Origin: an uncultured Bacteroidales bacterium
Lineage (GTDB): Bacteria; Bacteroidota; Bacteroidia; Bacteroidales; Paludibacteraceae
NCBI GenBank assembly: GCA_934716995.1
Contig: CAKUYO010000001.1
Coordinates: 1 to 64,000 of the forward strand
Length of the DNA stretch: 64,000 bases
Reading direction: 5' to 3'
Shown here in pieces: positions 52,453-61,612 of the stretch. Under the pieces are notes generated by a model. It had not been told where the DNA came from. It saw only the letters and a list, made by a program, of their open reading frames with translations, and searched no databases. Within the stretch, counting starts at the first letter, position 1. Each line of letters begins with the position of its first letter. The translations under genes and the position numbers were made by a program.

Positions 52453-52519
52453 TAATCAACGGAAAGTATATGGAAATATATTGCCATGATACGAGTGCAT
52501 ATTTGACGGGACATAGTTA

Positions 52520-53455
52520 TCAGTCATAGACACAGCGGCAGGGGTATGTACGGGTATGCGGAATGAGATAACGGAAACCTATTTCCAGACCGACCTCAGC
52601 GGGGCGGCTATCGGAGCCAATGCTATTGGTACTGAAAATACCGTTGTAGGGTGTCATAAAATAGTGGTTGTTTTCCTGCCCGGGGCGATCGTTGAGAAAA
52701 CCCAATTCCGTTTTGTTTTCGGGCATTTTGACCGCATTGAGGAAGCCATATCCTGCATAGATATTGGCAAACCACTCGCAATGCGGATTACGCTGCATAG
52801 GATAGCCAATGCCCAGTTTGACAAAGCCGACCACCTGCAGGCTGTTGACCTCCATATCATAGCGGTACTGTGCATCAGACCGGCGATAGAAGCCATGACC
52901 GGGCACATCGGGTCGGATAGCGAGGTGCCCCTCGGGGAAATAGCCGCTATGCTCGGTATCAGAGGCAGCCGCAGCACCGCTCATAACCGCGAAACCGCAT
53001 TTAGCCCCCGCCTGAACATGGATATTGACAGCCCCTACCGGGAAACGCAGGCAGAGCGCCAGAGGAATTTCCATATAACAGATCTCCTGGGCATCACGCA
53101 AAGCATTGAGCGTAACGGTATGGTCGTAGAGATCCGCCGATGCGGGTTCGGCGGGGTAGATACTATTGACACCGGTGTAGGTAATTGTTCCTTTGCCCCT
53201 GAGGGTACTGCCATAGCGCGAGAAATCCGCCCCGACACTCAAGCCTACTACACGATTGAAATACATCCCATAGCCTATATGCGCGCCATAGCCGTAACTG
53301 CCCACGTTGTTGAGCGAGAGTTGCTGTACAGCCTCCGCGCGGTAGCCCAATGTACTCCACCCGCCTTTGCCTGAGATTTCCACAAAAGAAGTTACATCGG
53401 CTTTTGCCGTGAGTGCGACTCCCGTTATCAACAGTATCCAAAGTCGTTTTTTCAT
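52520..53455 (-). CDS. PorT-like outer-membrane beta-barrel protein
   Basis: 311 residues from ATG 53455 (MKKRLWILLITGVALTAKA signal); an ATG four codons upstream overlaps the preceding stop. The mature part is an OMP_b-brl-like barrel: FVEISGKGGWSTLGYRAEAV, YGAHIGYGMYFNRVVGLSVG-ADFSRYGSTL, AGAKCGFAVM, LGIGYPMQRNPHCEWFANIY-AGYGF, ending VGLEIGFRYLIP. It follows the 1465-residue cargo gene with no usable gap, so the pair is surely cotranscribed. Confidence 0.8.
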   Translation of the reverse strand: MKKRLWILLITGVALTAKADVTSFVEISGKGGWSTLGYRAEAVQQLSLNNVGSYGYGAHIGYGMYFNRVVGLSVGADFSRYGSTLRGKGTITYTGVNSIYPAEPASADLYDHTVTLNALRDAQEICYMEIPLALCLRFPVGAVNIHVQAGAKCGFAVMSGAAAASDTEHSGYFPEGHLAIRPDVPGHGFYRRSDAQYRYDMEVNSLQVVGFVKLGIGYPMQRNPHCEWFANIYAGYGFLNAVKMPENKTELGFLNDRPGQENNHYFMTPYNGIFSTNSIGSDSRPAEVGLEIGFRYLIPHTRTYPCRCVYD

Positions 53456-53456
53456 C

Positions 53457-56400
53457 TTATCTGACAATCAGTTTATCGCAATGCACCATACCGTCGGTAT
53501 CTCTCACGCGGACGAGATAACACCCCGCAGGCAATTGCGCCACAAACGAGGAGCCGCTGACCTCCATGACCTGCTGCCCCGCAGAAGAATAGATTATTCC
53601 CTGTTCGGGTACGATACCCAGGACAGCCACTTCCGCACCGGAATGTGTCCATTGGGGAGAAAGGGTCATAGTACCCGTGGAAGATTGGTCGCCGACGCTT
53701 GAACCGAAGGACTCAAACAGCCCCGCACAGGCGGTTACTTTACGCCCATCGGCAGTGGTCATCACACAATGGTAGGTATGTCCGTCTCCACTGAGGATCT
53801 GCCCCTCGACGTAGTAGTACTGGCGAGTTTCGCCATCCAAGGGCTGACCGTCACGATACCACCGGTACGCCACGTACAGATCGGAAGAGTTATCCACAAA
53901 GAGGAGGTCGTTCCACTTGCGGTGGATATCATCGACACAGGGTTCGGGTTCGCGCTCGCAATGAATGACCTTGAGCGAGAGGGTATAGACCTCCGCCGGG
54001 CATTGGCCTTCGGTAGCCGGTGTCCAGACCGTATCGCGATAGGTACCCGATTGGGAGAAAGAGCGGTTGCGCCACGTGTACGCCCCCAAGGTATCACAAC
54101 GATCGACGGTCTCCTCGGGATGGAAATTCACCTCCGTAAGGGTATAGGTGAGAGTATGGATCTCCGCCTCGCAACGCATACCGTTGGGAAGGGTAGAGAA
54201 GACCGTATCATAATAAGTACCCGGTTCCGCAATGGTTTGACCACGCCATGTATAAGGGGCGTCGGCTTGGCAACGTGTAACCGTCTCGCTGGAATACTGC
54301 GGTTGCGGGCATTTGTCTTCGCAGTCGTCTTTCGCCTTGACTACCACTTGCTGTGCGCCGCCGCATGCACCCATATAGTCGGAGTGCGCCTGTGTCTCGT
54401 CGTCCGCTTGGGCATAGACCGTGTAGGTACCCGGTGCGGAAACCGTCCACGTGAGGTAGCCATCGTCGGCATTGCCCGTAACGGTATGAACCACAGACGG
54501 ATCTTCGGCACCATTGATTTGGACGATATACGTCCAGCCCAGTTCTGCGCCGGAAAGGATGATAGTAGCCATCTCACCTTTCTCCACGCAGATTTCGGCG
54601 GGAGAGACGCCCAGGGTTTGCTTCACCGGCCACGCCTTAGGGCAAGGCGATGCGTAACCGGGACGGTCGAAATAGTGTCCGGCATCGTACCACTGGTCGC
54701 GAGGATCATCATCGGTAAAGGTATTGACTGCGGCATCTTTCCTGCCTGTAGAGGGGGCAAAAGCGAACATATACTTGTCGTTGTTGCTGACATAGGTATT
54801 CTGTTTCCATTCTTTGCCGCCCCAGTCCTGACGGCAGTTGCCGGCATCGCTCCATTCCCACCAGTTGCCGCTGATGCGTTTTTCGTCGCCCGGACAGCGG
54901 GTACCCATTGCGGTCTCAAAACCGAAGAGACGAATGGCGATTTTGGGTGCATCACCCGTTTTGACACTCAGGCTGTTGCCCGATTGGAACGGTATCTGAC
55001 TGAAATTGTAGGTAGCGCCATAGATATTGTCGCGGATATGCCACAGACGGGAAGCGTCCAAGTTGAAATGGTCGGTAGCGTCGTTATAATTGCCATCGGG
55101 AACATAGATAAAACGGTCGAAAGCGACGCTGCGCACCAAGTCGGGACGGGAAGGACCTTGCTTAATCCACTCGCCGAGCGGTGTACCCGTCAGGTCGACT
55201 GCCAGCGTGAATGTCTCACCCCACTCCATATCGTTGGAAGCGGTAAAATCATTTTTGGCACAATCCCACTTGACGATATACGTACCGTCGGCAGCCACCG
55301 GCTGGTTGGGCAGGCGATAGTCTTTCGGCTCCTTGACCTTGACGGTAAGGGTATTGGAATTGCGGTTGCACTCGGGATAACCGGCATTGGTGATCTTGTA
55401 AACCAATTTGTATTCGCCTTCCTTGCTGCCCGTAAAAATACCCGTTTCTGGATCAAAGACAAAGCCCGTGGAGGGCGTCCACTCGTAAGCAGCCGTTTCC
55501 TCGTCCGGCAAAGCGGGGTTTGCCAGTGTAACCGTACTGGTATCATCCACATATATCTCCGTTGCATCTGCCGACAGGACGGGGATATCGCCACATTCGA
55601 TCACCCGCACGACATAGGTAAGCACATCGCCATCGAAGCAGCCGACACTTTCCAGCGTAACCGTGACGGTGGTTTTTCCCTTGCCGACAGCCGTAATCTT
55701 GCCGTTGGCATCCACAATAGCGACCGCGGGGTCGGAAGAGGTGTAAGTGATCTTCCTATTGACAGAATGAACCGCATCGGTGCGCTTTGCCGTATAGGTC
55801 TGCGTACCGCCTTTTTGGAGCGACACCGTATCGGCGGGAGCGGTACCCGTCCAGCCCAAGGCTGTACCGAGGCTGACAGCACTCGTAGCAGGGTGGGACT
55901 TGGATTTCATATAGAAGACCGGGCTGCCGTCCTGGTTAGCCATCTTGCCACATACCATCCCCGGCTTGGAGACAGGCGGATTGCTGAACAGGGCGGGTGC
56001 CTCCCAAAGACGTACATGAAGCACATACGCCCCATTGCTGATGTTGCTGCCATTGAAATCCGCTGCACAGACAAAGGCCGTCAGACCATTGTGGTCGTAA
56101 AAGAGCCATTCATAGTCCTCGGTCTGCTTGTTGTCGGTAGAAAGCAACGCCTCGGCATACTCCCAGTCGCTGCCGACATTTCCGTGCTGAGAGCCGCGAT
56201 AGAGATAGCGCTTGGTGAGCCCATTGCGGATATAAAAGGTAGGTTGCCCCGCTTTCTGCTTGCCGGTAGGGAGGAAGAACCATTCGTCCTGTCCGTCGGT
56301 GTGGGCGATGTCGGCTTCGATCTTACCGCTGTTATCGCGGAGATAGACCGGAGCCCCGTTTTGAATCCAGTATTGCGGGAACGGATTATCGCCATTGTAG

Positions 56401-57854
56401 TTGTACCACTCCACTTTCCATGTATCGCGGGTCATACCATCGCAGAGGGACACGGGGACAGACATAGTCTCATCGCAGGCTTTGTAGTTGTCGGCAGTAT
56501 TAGCAGGCGAATGAGCGGAAAGCGTGATATCGCCCGTGGCATTACCGCCCAACTCAATACGTATGGTAGTGGTTTTGCCGTTTTGCGTGGTTTTGACCAT
56601 AGTAACGCCTGTGCCTACAGCCGAGAGCACAGGTGCACCCGCATCGGTGGTGCAAGAGATGTCGTACCAGCCGCCCGGGTAGAGCGATGCGCCCAATCCT
56701 GTCACACCGTCTATAGCCCACTCGAAGACCGGGCAGGAGACACAATCGGTGCGTTTGCTGACCGATACGGAAGACACCCCGCCGCAGGGTTTCATCAGGA
56801 GCGGTACGCCGGAACCGTCCTGGAAAGCATAGACCTCGTAGGTACCCGGCCGGTCGGCAGTCCACGTGAGCGGATTGCCCGTACCGGCTTTTTCCGAAGA
56901 AGCAACGGGGGTGCCGTCCCGATAGAGGGTGTAGGAGTAACCATTCTGCGAACCGCTAAGGCTGACCGTAGCCACCTCCCCCTCATCGGGGCAGATGGCT
57001 GCATTGGTGACAGATATTTGATAATCGACCGGATAGACGATAGGACACGGCGAGTGTTTGCCGAAAGGAGAAGCATAGCCGGTAGTAGAGACCGCATGGT
57101 CTTTGTCGTAATAGAGGTCGCGCTTATCGGTTTCGTCGTTGGTAACAACAGGCGAGGAATCGGTCTTGGTACCCGTATAGCGGGCAAAACGGAAGGTGAA
57201 CTGCTTGTCGGGCGAAAGCGACTGCTGGCTTTTGGGAATGATATATGCTCCCACATTGTTCCAACCTGTTTCAGTCCATTGCCACCACTTGCCGTTCTTT
57301 CCGACTATGGCAGGATCGACATCACCATTGGCACCGCACTTGCCCCAAAAGCCGTTTTCCGCACCAAAGAGACGGAAAGCAATCGGGGTGCTGTCCCCTG
57401 TCTGCGGACGCCACGAACCTGCGGATTGCCCTTGCTGGTACCCACGCTGACTAAAGTTGTAAACCGCACCGAAGATGGTATCCCGCAAATGCCACAGGCG
57501 GGCACCCGCATCTTTGAACTGGGTGGACATATCGAACTTGGTACGGAACGCATCGCAGCACACCAACCGTACCATTCCCTGATTCGCCGCATTGCCCATC
57601 AGCCATTCGCCGAGTTTGGTACCGCCAAGATCGACGGCAAAGACGAACGTCTCGTCCCACTCCATAGTGTTGGCAGCGGCAAAACCGCCCTTACCACCAT
57701 TGGCGGTGCAATCCCATTGGACAATATATCCGCCGTCGGCAGCCAGAGGCTGGCGGGGCAACTGATAGTCTTGCGCAAAAGACACAGCCGCCATAGCGCA
57801 AAACAATCCTGCAAAAAGCAACGGACGCCAAATAGTATGTGTATTATGTATCAT
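53457..57854 (-). CDS. Large secreted T9SS cargo with two copies of a shared domain (1465 aa)
   Basis: Signal peptide ending ...AAVSFAQ. Two copies of a roughly 230-residue domain, starting near residues 30 and 850 (LPxQPxAADGxYIVxWDC, xMEWxETFxxAVDLxGTxLGEW, down to GYASPxxxxxP). The CBM35/beta-helix protein carries a third copy. Between them is an Ig-like (Big_2) module (ITYTSSDPAVAIVDANGKIT) and other beta domains. Cys-containing TVDRCDTLGAYTWR repeats follow near 1250, and a type A T9SS sorting domain ends the protein (IIYSSAGQQVMEVSG ... LPAGCYLVRV ... KLIVR). Function unknown; surface glycan binding fits the modules and neighbours. Confidence 0.82.
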   Translation of the reverse strand: MIHNTHTIWRPLLFAGLFCAMAAVSFAQDYQLPRQPLAADGGYIVQWDCTANGGKGGFAAANTMEWDETFVFAVDLGGTKLGEWLMGNAANQGMVRLVCCDAFRTKFDMSTQFKDAGARLWHLRDTIFGAVYNFSQRGYQQGQSAGSWRPQTGDSTPIAFRLFGAENGFWGKCGANGDVDPAIVGKNGKWWQWTETGWNNVGAYIIPKSQQSLSPDKQFTFRFARYTGTKTDSSPVVTNDETDKRDLYYDKDHAVSTTGYASPFGKHSPCPIVYPVDYQISVTNAAICPDEGEVATVSLSGSQNGYSYTLYRDGTPVASSEKAGTGNPLTWTADRPGTYEVYAFQDGSGVPLLMKPCGGVSSVSVSKRTDCVSCPVFEWAIDGVTGLGASLYPGGWYDISCTTDAGAPVLSAVGTGVTMVKTTQNGKTTTIRIELGGNATGDITLSAHSPANTADNYKACDETMSVPVSLCDGMTRDTWKVEWYNYNGDNPFPQYWIQNGAPVYLRDNSGKIEADIAHTDGQDEWFFLPTGKQKAGQPTFYIRNGLTKRYLYRGSQHGNVGSDWEYAEALLSTDNKQTEDYEWLFYDHNGLTAFVCAADFNGSNISNGAYVLHVRLWEAPALFSNPPVSKPGMVCGKMANQDGSPVFYMKSKSHPATSAVSLGTALGWTGTAPADTVSLQKGGTQTYTAKRTDAVHSVNRKITYTSSDPAVAIVDANGKITAVGKGKTTVTVTLESVGCFDGDVLTYVVRVIECGDIPVLSADATEIYVDDTSTVTLANPALPDEETAAYEWTPSTGFVFDPETGIFTGSKEGEYKLVYKITNAGYPECNRNSNTLTVKVKEPKDYRLPNQPVAADGTYIVKWDCAKNDFTASNDMEWGETFTLAVDLTGTPLGEWIKQGPSRPDLVRSVAFDRFIYVPDGNYNDATDHFNLDASRLWHIRDNIYGATYNFSQIPFQSGNSLSVKTGDAPKIAIRLFGFETAMGTRCPGDEKRISGNWWEWSDAGNCRQDWGGKEWKQNTYVSNNDKYMFAFAPSTGRKDAAVNTFTDDDPRDQWYDAGHYFDRPGYASPCPKAWPVKQTLGVSPAEICVEKGEMATIILSGAELGWTYIVQINGAEDPSVVHTVTGNADDGYLTWTVSAPGTYTVYAQADDETQAHSDYMGACGGAQQVVVKAKDDCEDKCPQPQYSSETVTRCQADAPYTWRGQTIAEPGTYYDTVFSTLPNGMRCEAEIHTLTYTLTEVNFHPEETVDRCDTLGAYTWRNRSFSQSGTYRDTVWTPATEGQCPAEVYTLSLKVIHCEREPEPCVDDIHRKWNDLLFVDNSSDLYVAYRWYRDGQPLDGETRQYYYVEGQILSGDGHTYHCVMTTADGRKVTACAGLFESFGSSVGDQSSTGTMTLSPQWTHSGAEVAVLGIVPEQGIIYSSAGQQVMEVSGSSFVAQLPAGCYLVRVRDTDGMVHCDKLIVR

Positions 57855-57882
57855 AGACTATTCCCCTTAAAAAGGTTTCTGT

Positions 57883-58017
57883 TTAATAAAAATTGCCGTT
57901 TTCGTAACGTATCAAACGCACCGGATTATGGTCAGGCGAGCCACCCCACAGCATGTTTCCGGCAGGGTCCAACGCAATGATTTCCGTCTGCGGACGAGTA
58001 TAATTATGCTTTTTCAT
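57883..58017 (-). CDS. Small peptide gene between secreted-protein genes (44 aa)
   Basis: Read directly from the sequence: ATG at 58017, TAA at 57883-57885. Starts MKKHNYTRPQTEIIALDPAG and ends RLIRYENGNFY. Spacing of 21 nt from the gene before and 28 nt to the gene after suits an operon member. The opening K-K-x-Y-x-x-P-x-T-E-I-I resembles short Bacteroidales peptides (MKKxYxxPxxExxxL...) commonly encoded near secreted or surface-protein operons. No signal peptide or membrane segment. Function unknown. Confidence 0.6.
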   Translation of the reverse strand: MKKHNYTRPQTEIIALDPAGNMLWGGSPDHNPVRLIRYENGNFY

Positions 58018-58038
58018 AGTATTTTGCCCGTTAAAGTT

Positions 58039-61000
58039 CTATTTAATCATACGGCCTGTAGCATCGTACAACACGCCATCCATACAAATATAGAGTACAC
58101 CGTTGCGAACAAACTTGACTACATCGGTATGGTGCTGCAACGTATCATCCATACCCGTGGTAATATGCCTCGGGGTACGCACTATAAGGAGACTATAATC
58201 ATAGGTGGTACCCTGATTGAGCAAGAGTGTATAGTCCGACTCGCTCAGATTGCACACCGGTACCCCGTCTTGCAGCAGCCAGAGTTGTGCATCGCCGTAG
58301 CGTGCCGACGAGCGGAGTGTGTATTCACCGGCAGATGGCGTATGGATGCCCATCCTATAGGAGATACTGTTTTCTGCAAGCGGCGCATCGCAGACCGACA
58401 ATTGCTTGCCGTAGGCATCGATCCAGACCGTAGCCACCCCCTTGAAATCGCTGTTCCAACTCTGCATATCGCGCCCCTGTTCATAGCCGAACGCCGCATC
58501 GGAGGAGGCGGATACATACAGACGGTTGTCCATCTGCCCGTTGTTGAGGATCTCGACATCAAACGTGTAGCGTTCCACCTGCTTTTGCGGTGCACGATGG
58601 AGGATATGGTTGTCCTCGCACGCCTTGTCAAGGGTGAGCGAGCCTGTTCCCTGCGCGAAGAACGCCGTGCCGACCGTAATAGCCGTAGTATTCAACAACA
58701 CGGGATTGAACACATACTCGCTGCCATTGATATCACAGACGTGTACAAAATCCGTACCCGTAATTTTGATATGGTGCAACGACGGGGTGCCGAGTCCGTT
58801 CCAGTTGCTGTGCCCCTCATCGGAAGCCGGGTAGGCTGACATAGGAACCGTAGAAGTTGACGCCGTAGGAAGTCCGTGCGATTTTGCCTTGAAACGGTAA
58901 GTAGTCTCTGTCGGGTTCCAACCATTGGCAAAGCCGATCAGATACGTCTTACCCGCATAGATGGTAGAACCCGTGGCGCGTTTCCAGCCATTGCCGTCTT
59001 TGGCACGCTTTGCGCCATCGTATTCCCATATCAGGTAATCCACCCCGTTTCGGAGTTGTTCGCCTGTCTTCTGGTAGGTTTTGACCCGATAGATACCCGT
59101 ATTGATATCCACATCGAAGGGTACGGAGAAATCGTACCAGACCTGGTCGTCCAAGTCCGTATTAGCGGTTGTCAGTCTGAGTTGGAAATACGCATCACGA
59201 TATGTCAATCGGTCGGGGTTAAGCAGTTGACCGGACTTGCCTTGTTCCGCCTTGAGAATAAGGTCATCCACATCGGTTTTCTCATTGAGATCAACCGTTT
59301 CCTCGGCACCGATGATCAGATCGCGGCACCACTCGGTTTCCGTTTCAAAGTGTCCGTTTTCGGGGTCAACAAAGATGATGATGTGCTGTTTCTTTGCCTC
59401 GTCTTCATAACGCTCGTAGGAGAAACGGGAATACGCATAGCCCCAGCATATATCGTTGTTGGTACCGGATATACGCAAGATACGAATACCTGCCGCGTTG
59501 TCATACGGCACTTGGATGGAATACCAGCCGTCCTGTTCTTTTGTCAATGCCGTCCATTTGCGACCGAACTGCGGGACGGAGAGATTGATATTCTTGATGT
59601 TTGATTCGCCGTATATGGTATTTTCTGTCTCTATGCAATACTCGGGATCATCTATGCTATAGAACACGGCCGCAAAGACGGGTGCATTGTTGCCTTCCTT
59701 TTCCAGCCATTTGGTGTTGTCGTTCAGATACAGATAGATGGTCTCTCCCTTGGCAAAAGGCACGCCCCATTTGGCATACAGGGTGATATTGGCGGTAACA
59801 GCCGTAGAAGCGAAATCAAATTTATCACCACTGCAGTCTGCATCGGCATACCAACCGAGGAAATACTTGCCACTATAGGTCGGGGCAGCCGGGGCGGTGG
59901 CATAACCGCCTTTGGCAACCGTCTGCGAGGTCGGCTCCGTATTATTCCGGGCATCGAAGGTAACGGTACACAGATCCGCCGTGCTGACAAACTTGGCGTA
60001 CAAAGTCAGGTCGCCGGCTACCGGGGTTTCAAAATTGTACGGGTTGCCTGACAAATCGGCGTTGGTGTACCAGTTGGCAAAGACAAAGCCCTCTTTCGCA
60101 GGGTCGGCAGGACGTGCAACACGGGCGTTCTCACTTACCGTCATTTGCTTGTACTCGGAACCGTCCACCATAAAAGTAACGGTGTATCGGGCAGACGGAG
60201 TTTCTACGATAGAAACTTTGCGGTTTCCGTTAGCATCTTTCCAAATAGTGAAGTTTATCTCTTTCTCTTGATTTTCAAGGTCTATAACGATACGTGTATC
60301 ACCAGACTGGCAATCCGTACCCTGTTTGAAAGAAGATGTCGCAGCATCGATATTGTTGATCACCCATGCATCGCCCCATGATTCCCTGCCTTGCAGGATT
60401 TTGCAACGAGCCTGTTGATCACAGGTTTTCTGGTTCAAATTATCATACTTCCAAGTTTTGGTGATAGAGTATGTATAATCATCCACTTTTTTCAACTGAT
60501 AATCCGTATTATCAAAGTTATGCCACCCATTATAGTCGCCCTCCAAATAATAGGTTTTGTCGTCTAATTTTTGACGGTTTACTTTTGCCCAGACTTTGGT
60601 TCCGTTGGTATAGACAGTAACATCAAAGGGGATAGATAAATCAAAACAAAGATTGTCAGAAGAGCAGTTGGAGCAAGTAAGCCCCGATATTTTGTTTTCA
60701 TCGCGATTTTCCCATGCCAGTTCCTTGTTTTGAGTTTTGTTATAGACTTTGAACTCACAATGTCCTTGCACAGAAGTGAATGTCTTGAATGCAACGGCAC
60801 CATTATTTGTCATCTTGTAGGCTTCAACAGGTTTATTCCAATCTTTCACCCAATTATCATTTCCACCCGCACCAAAGACGTAAAACTCGTCGGTAAGCGG
60901 TTCTTCTACCTGTTTTTGTATCACCCACACTTTGCTACCATCGGTATATATGGTAACATCAGTGGTTTGAGTCAGGTTAAACGAAATGCGGTTATCTCCC

Positions 61001-61371
61001 CCGTCAAAGAAATCCACATTACTCTTATCGCGATCCAAGTTGTTGGTATTTAACTGATTCCCCCAACTTGTATCTGAAGCAGGATTGAGTTTGAATTTGT
61101 ACTTATTCGATGCAGCCGGCAAATTTTCAAAACGGTAATACCAGACAGAGCCGTCTTGTGTCATTTTTTTAGAATGAAAATCCCAACTAACATTAGGCAA
61201 TCCGTCACCTGCCAGATAATAATCCTCCGCATAAGCCGTTGCAGGCAGAGCAAAGACAGAGATACTAAACAATACTAAAAACATTCGCCAATAAGAGTGG
61301 TTACAAACCTCTCCTATTCGCTTGGTGCAACAATTGGTCAGCAGGTTGCAAAGGTTGTAAAAATTCTTCAT
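58039..61371 (-). CDS. Secreted multi-domain protein with starch-binding-like and InlB B-repeats (1110 aa)
   Basis: Start set at ATG 61371; an earlier ATG at 61500 lies inside the MITE-like element and the extra residues look non-protein. N-terminal hydrophobic export segment about 29-48. Three tandem beta domains (about 50-155, 160-265, 273-390) share YYLxGD/FYVFGxGxxxNW, a VTIYTDGSKVWV-type strand and Trp pairs, similar to SusE/F-like or CBM modules. Two InlB B (Listeria-Bacteroides) repeats follow at 394-462 and 466-537 (GFVFANWYTNADLSGNPYNF; YFLGWYADADCSGDKFDF). The long C-terminal beta region ends with the short motif (FVRNGVLYICMDGVLYDATG-RMIK). First gene of the secreted operon. Confidence 0.78.
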   Translation of the reverse strand: MKNFYNLCNLLTNCCTKRIGEVCNHSYWRMFLVLFSISVFALPATAYAEDYYLAGDGLPNVSWDFHSKKMTQDGSVWYYRFENLPAASNKYKFKLNPASDTSWGNQLNTNNLDRDKSNVDFFDGGDNRISFNLTQTTDVTIYTDGSKVWVIQKQVEEPLTDEFYVFGAGGNDNWVKDWNKPVEAYKMTNNGAVAFKTFTSVQGHCEFKVYNKTQNKELAWENRDENKISGLTCSNCSSDNLCFDLSIPFDVTVYTNGTKVWAKVNRQKLDDKTYYLEGDYNGWHNFDNTDYQLKKVDDYTYSITKTWKYDNLNQKTCDQQARCKILQGRESWGDAWVINNIDAATSSFKQGTDCQSGDTRIVIDLENQEKEINFTIWKDANGNRKVSIVETPSARYTVTFMVDGSEYKQMTVSENARVARPADPAKEGFVFANWYTNADLSGNPYNFETPVAGDLTLYAKFVSTADLCTVTFDARNNTEPTSQTVAKGGYATAPAAPTYSGKYFLGWYADADCSGDKFDFASTAVTANITLYAKWGVPFAKGETIYLYLNDNTKWLEKEGNNAPVFAAVFYSIDDPEYCIETENTIYGESNIKNINLSVPQFGRKWTALTKEQDGWYSIQVPYDNAAGIRILRISGTNNDICWGYAYSRFSYERYEDEAKKQHIIIFVDPENGHFETETEWCRDLIIGAEETVDLNEKTDVDDLILKAEQGKSGQLLNPDRLTYRDAYFQLRLTTANTDLDDQVWYDFSVPFDVDINTGIYRVKTYQKTGEQLRNGVDYLIWEYDGAKRAKDGNGWKRATGSTIYAGKTYLIGFANGWNPTETTYRFKAKSHGLPTASTSTVPMSAYPASDEGHSNWNGLGTPSLHHIKITGTDFVHVCDINGSEYVFNPVLLNTTAITVGTAFFAQGTGSLTLDKACEDNHILHRAPQKQVERYTFDVEILNNGQMDNRLYVSASSDAAFGYEQGRDMQSWNSDFKGVATVWIDAYGKQLSVCDAPLAENSISYRMGIHTPSAGEYTLRSSARYGDAQLWLLQDGVPVCNLSESDYTLLLNQGTTYDYSLLIVRTPRHITTGMDDTLQHHTDVVKFVRNGVLYICMDGVLYDATGRMIK

Positions 61372-61405
61372 GTGTGTTTTATGGTGTTTGTGTTTTTCGA
61401 TGTAG

Positions 61406-61438
61406 AAGTTCGGAGTATGCAGGACACACTCCGAACTT
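61406..61438 (-). promoter_or_regulatory. Hairpin in the leader of the secreted operon
   Basis: A perfect 11-bp stem AAGTTCGGAGT (61406-61416) with ACTCCGAACTT (61428-61438), 35 nt upstream of the 61371 start. No T-run on the minus strand, so it may be a leader structure or a weak terminator for GH97. Confidence 0.5.
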
Positions 61439-61466
61439 GAGGAAACTTGTGCCGGCTTCTTGCTTA

Positions 61467-61609
61467 ACGTGAGTTCGAAATAAAGCCTCCTATGCCGCAA
61501 AGCGGCAAGAAATCTAAGTAAATCTTGGATTTTTTACATCCATTAATTGCCATAAATCTTATCTCCCACAGCGGCAGAGTAAGACAATTTGCTTATATCG
61601 AACTTACGT
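61467..61609. mobile_element. MITE-like element, copy 2 (143 bp)
   Basis: Ends ACGTGAGTTCGAAATAA and TTATATCGAACTTACGT; flanking direct repeats TGCTTA (61461-61466 and 61610-61615). Inverse orientation to copy 1 at 29070-29211 with strong similarity over the whole length. The right-hand target duplication contains the GH97 stop codon (61613-61615). Confidence 0.85.
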
Positions 61610-61612
61610 TGC

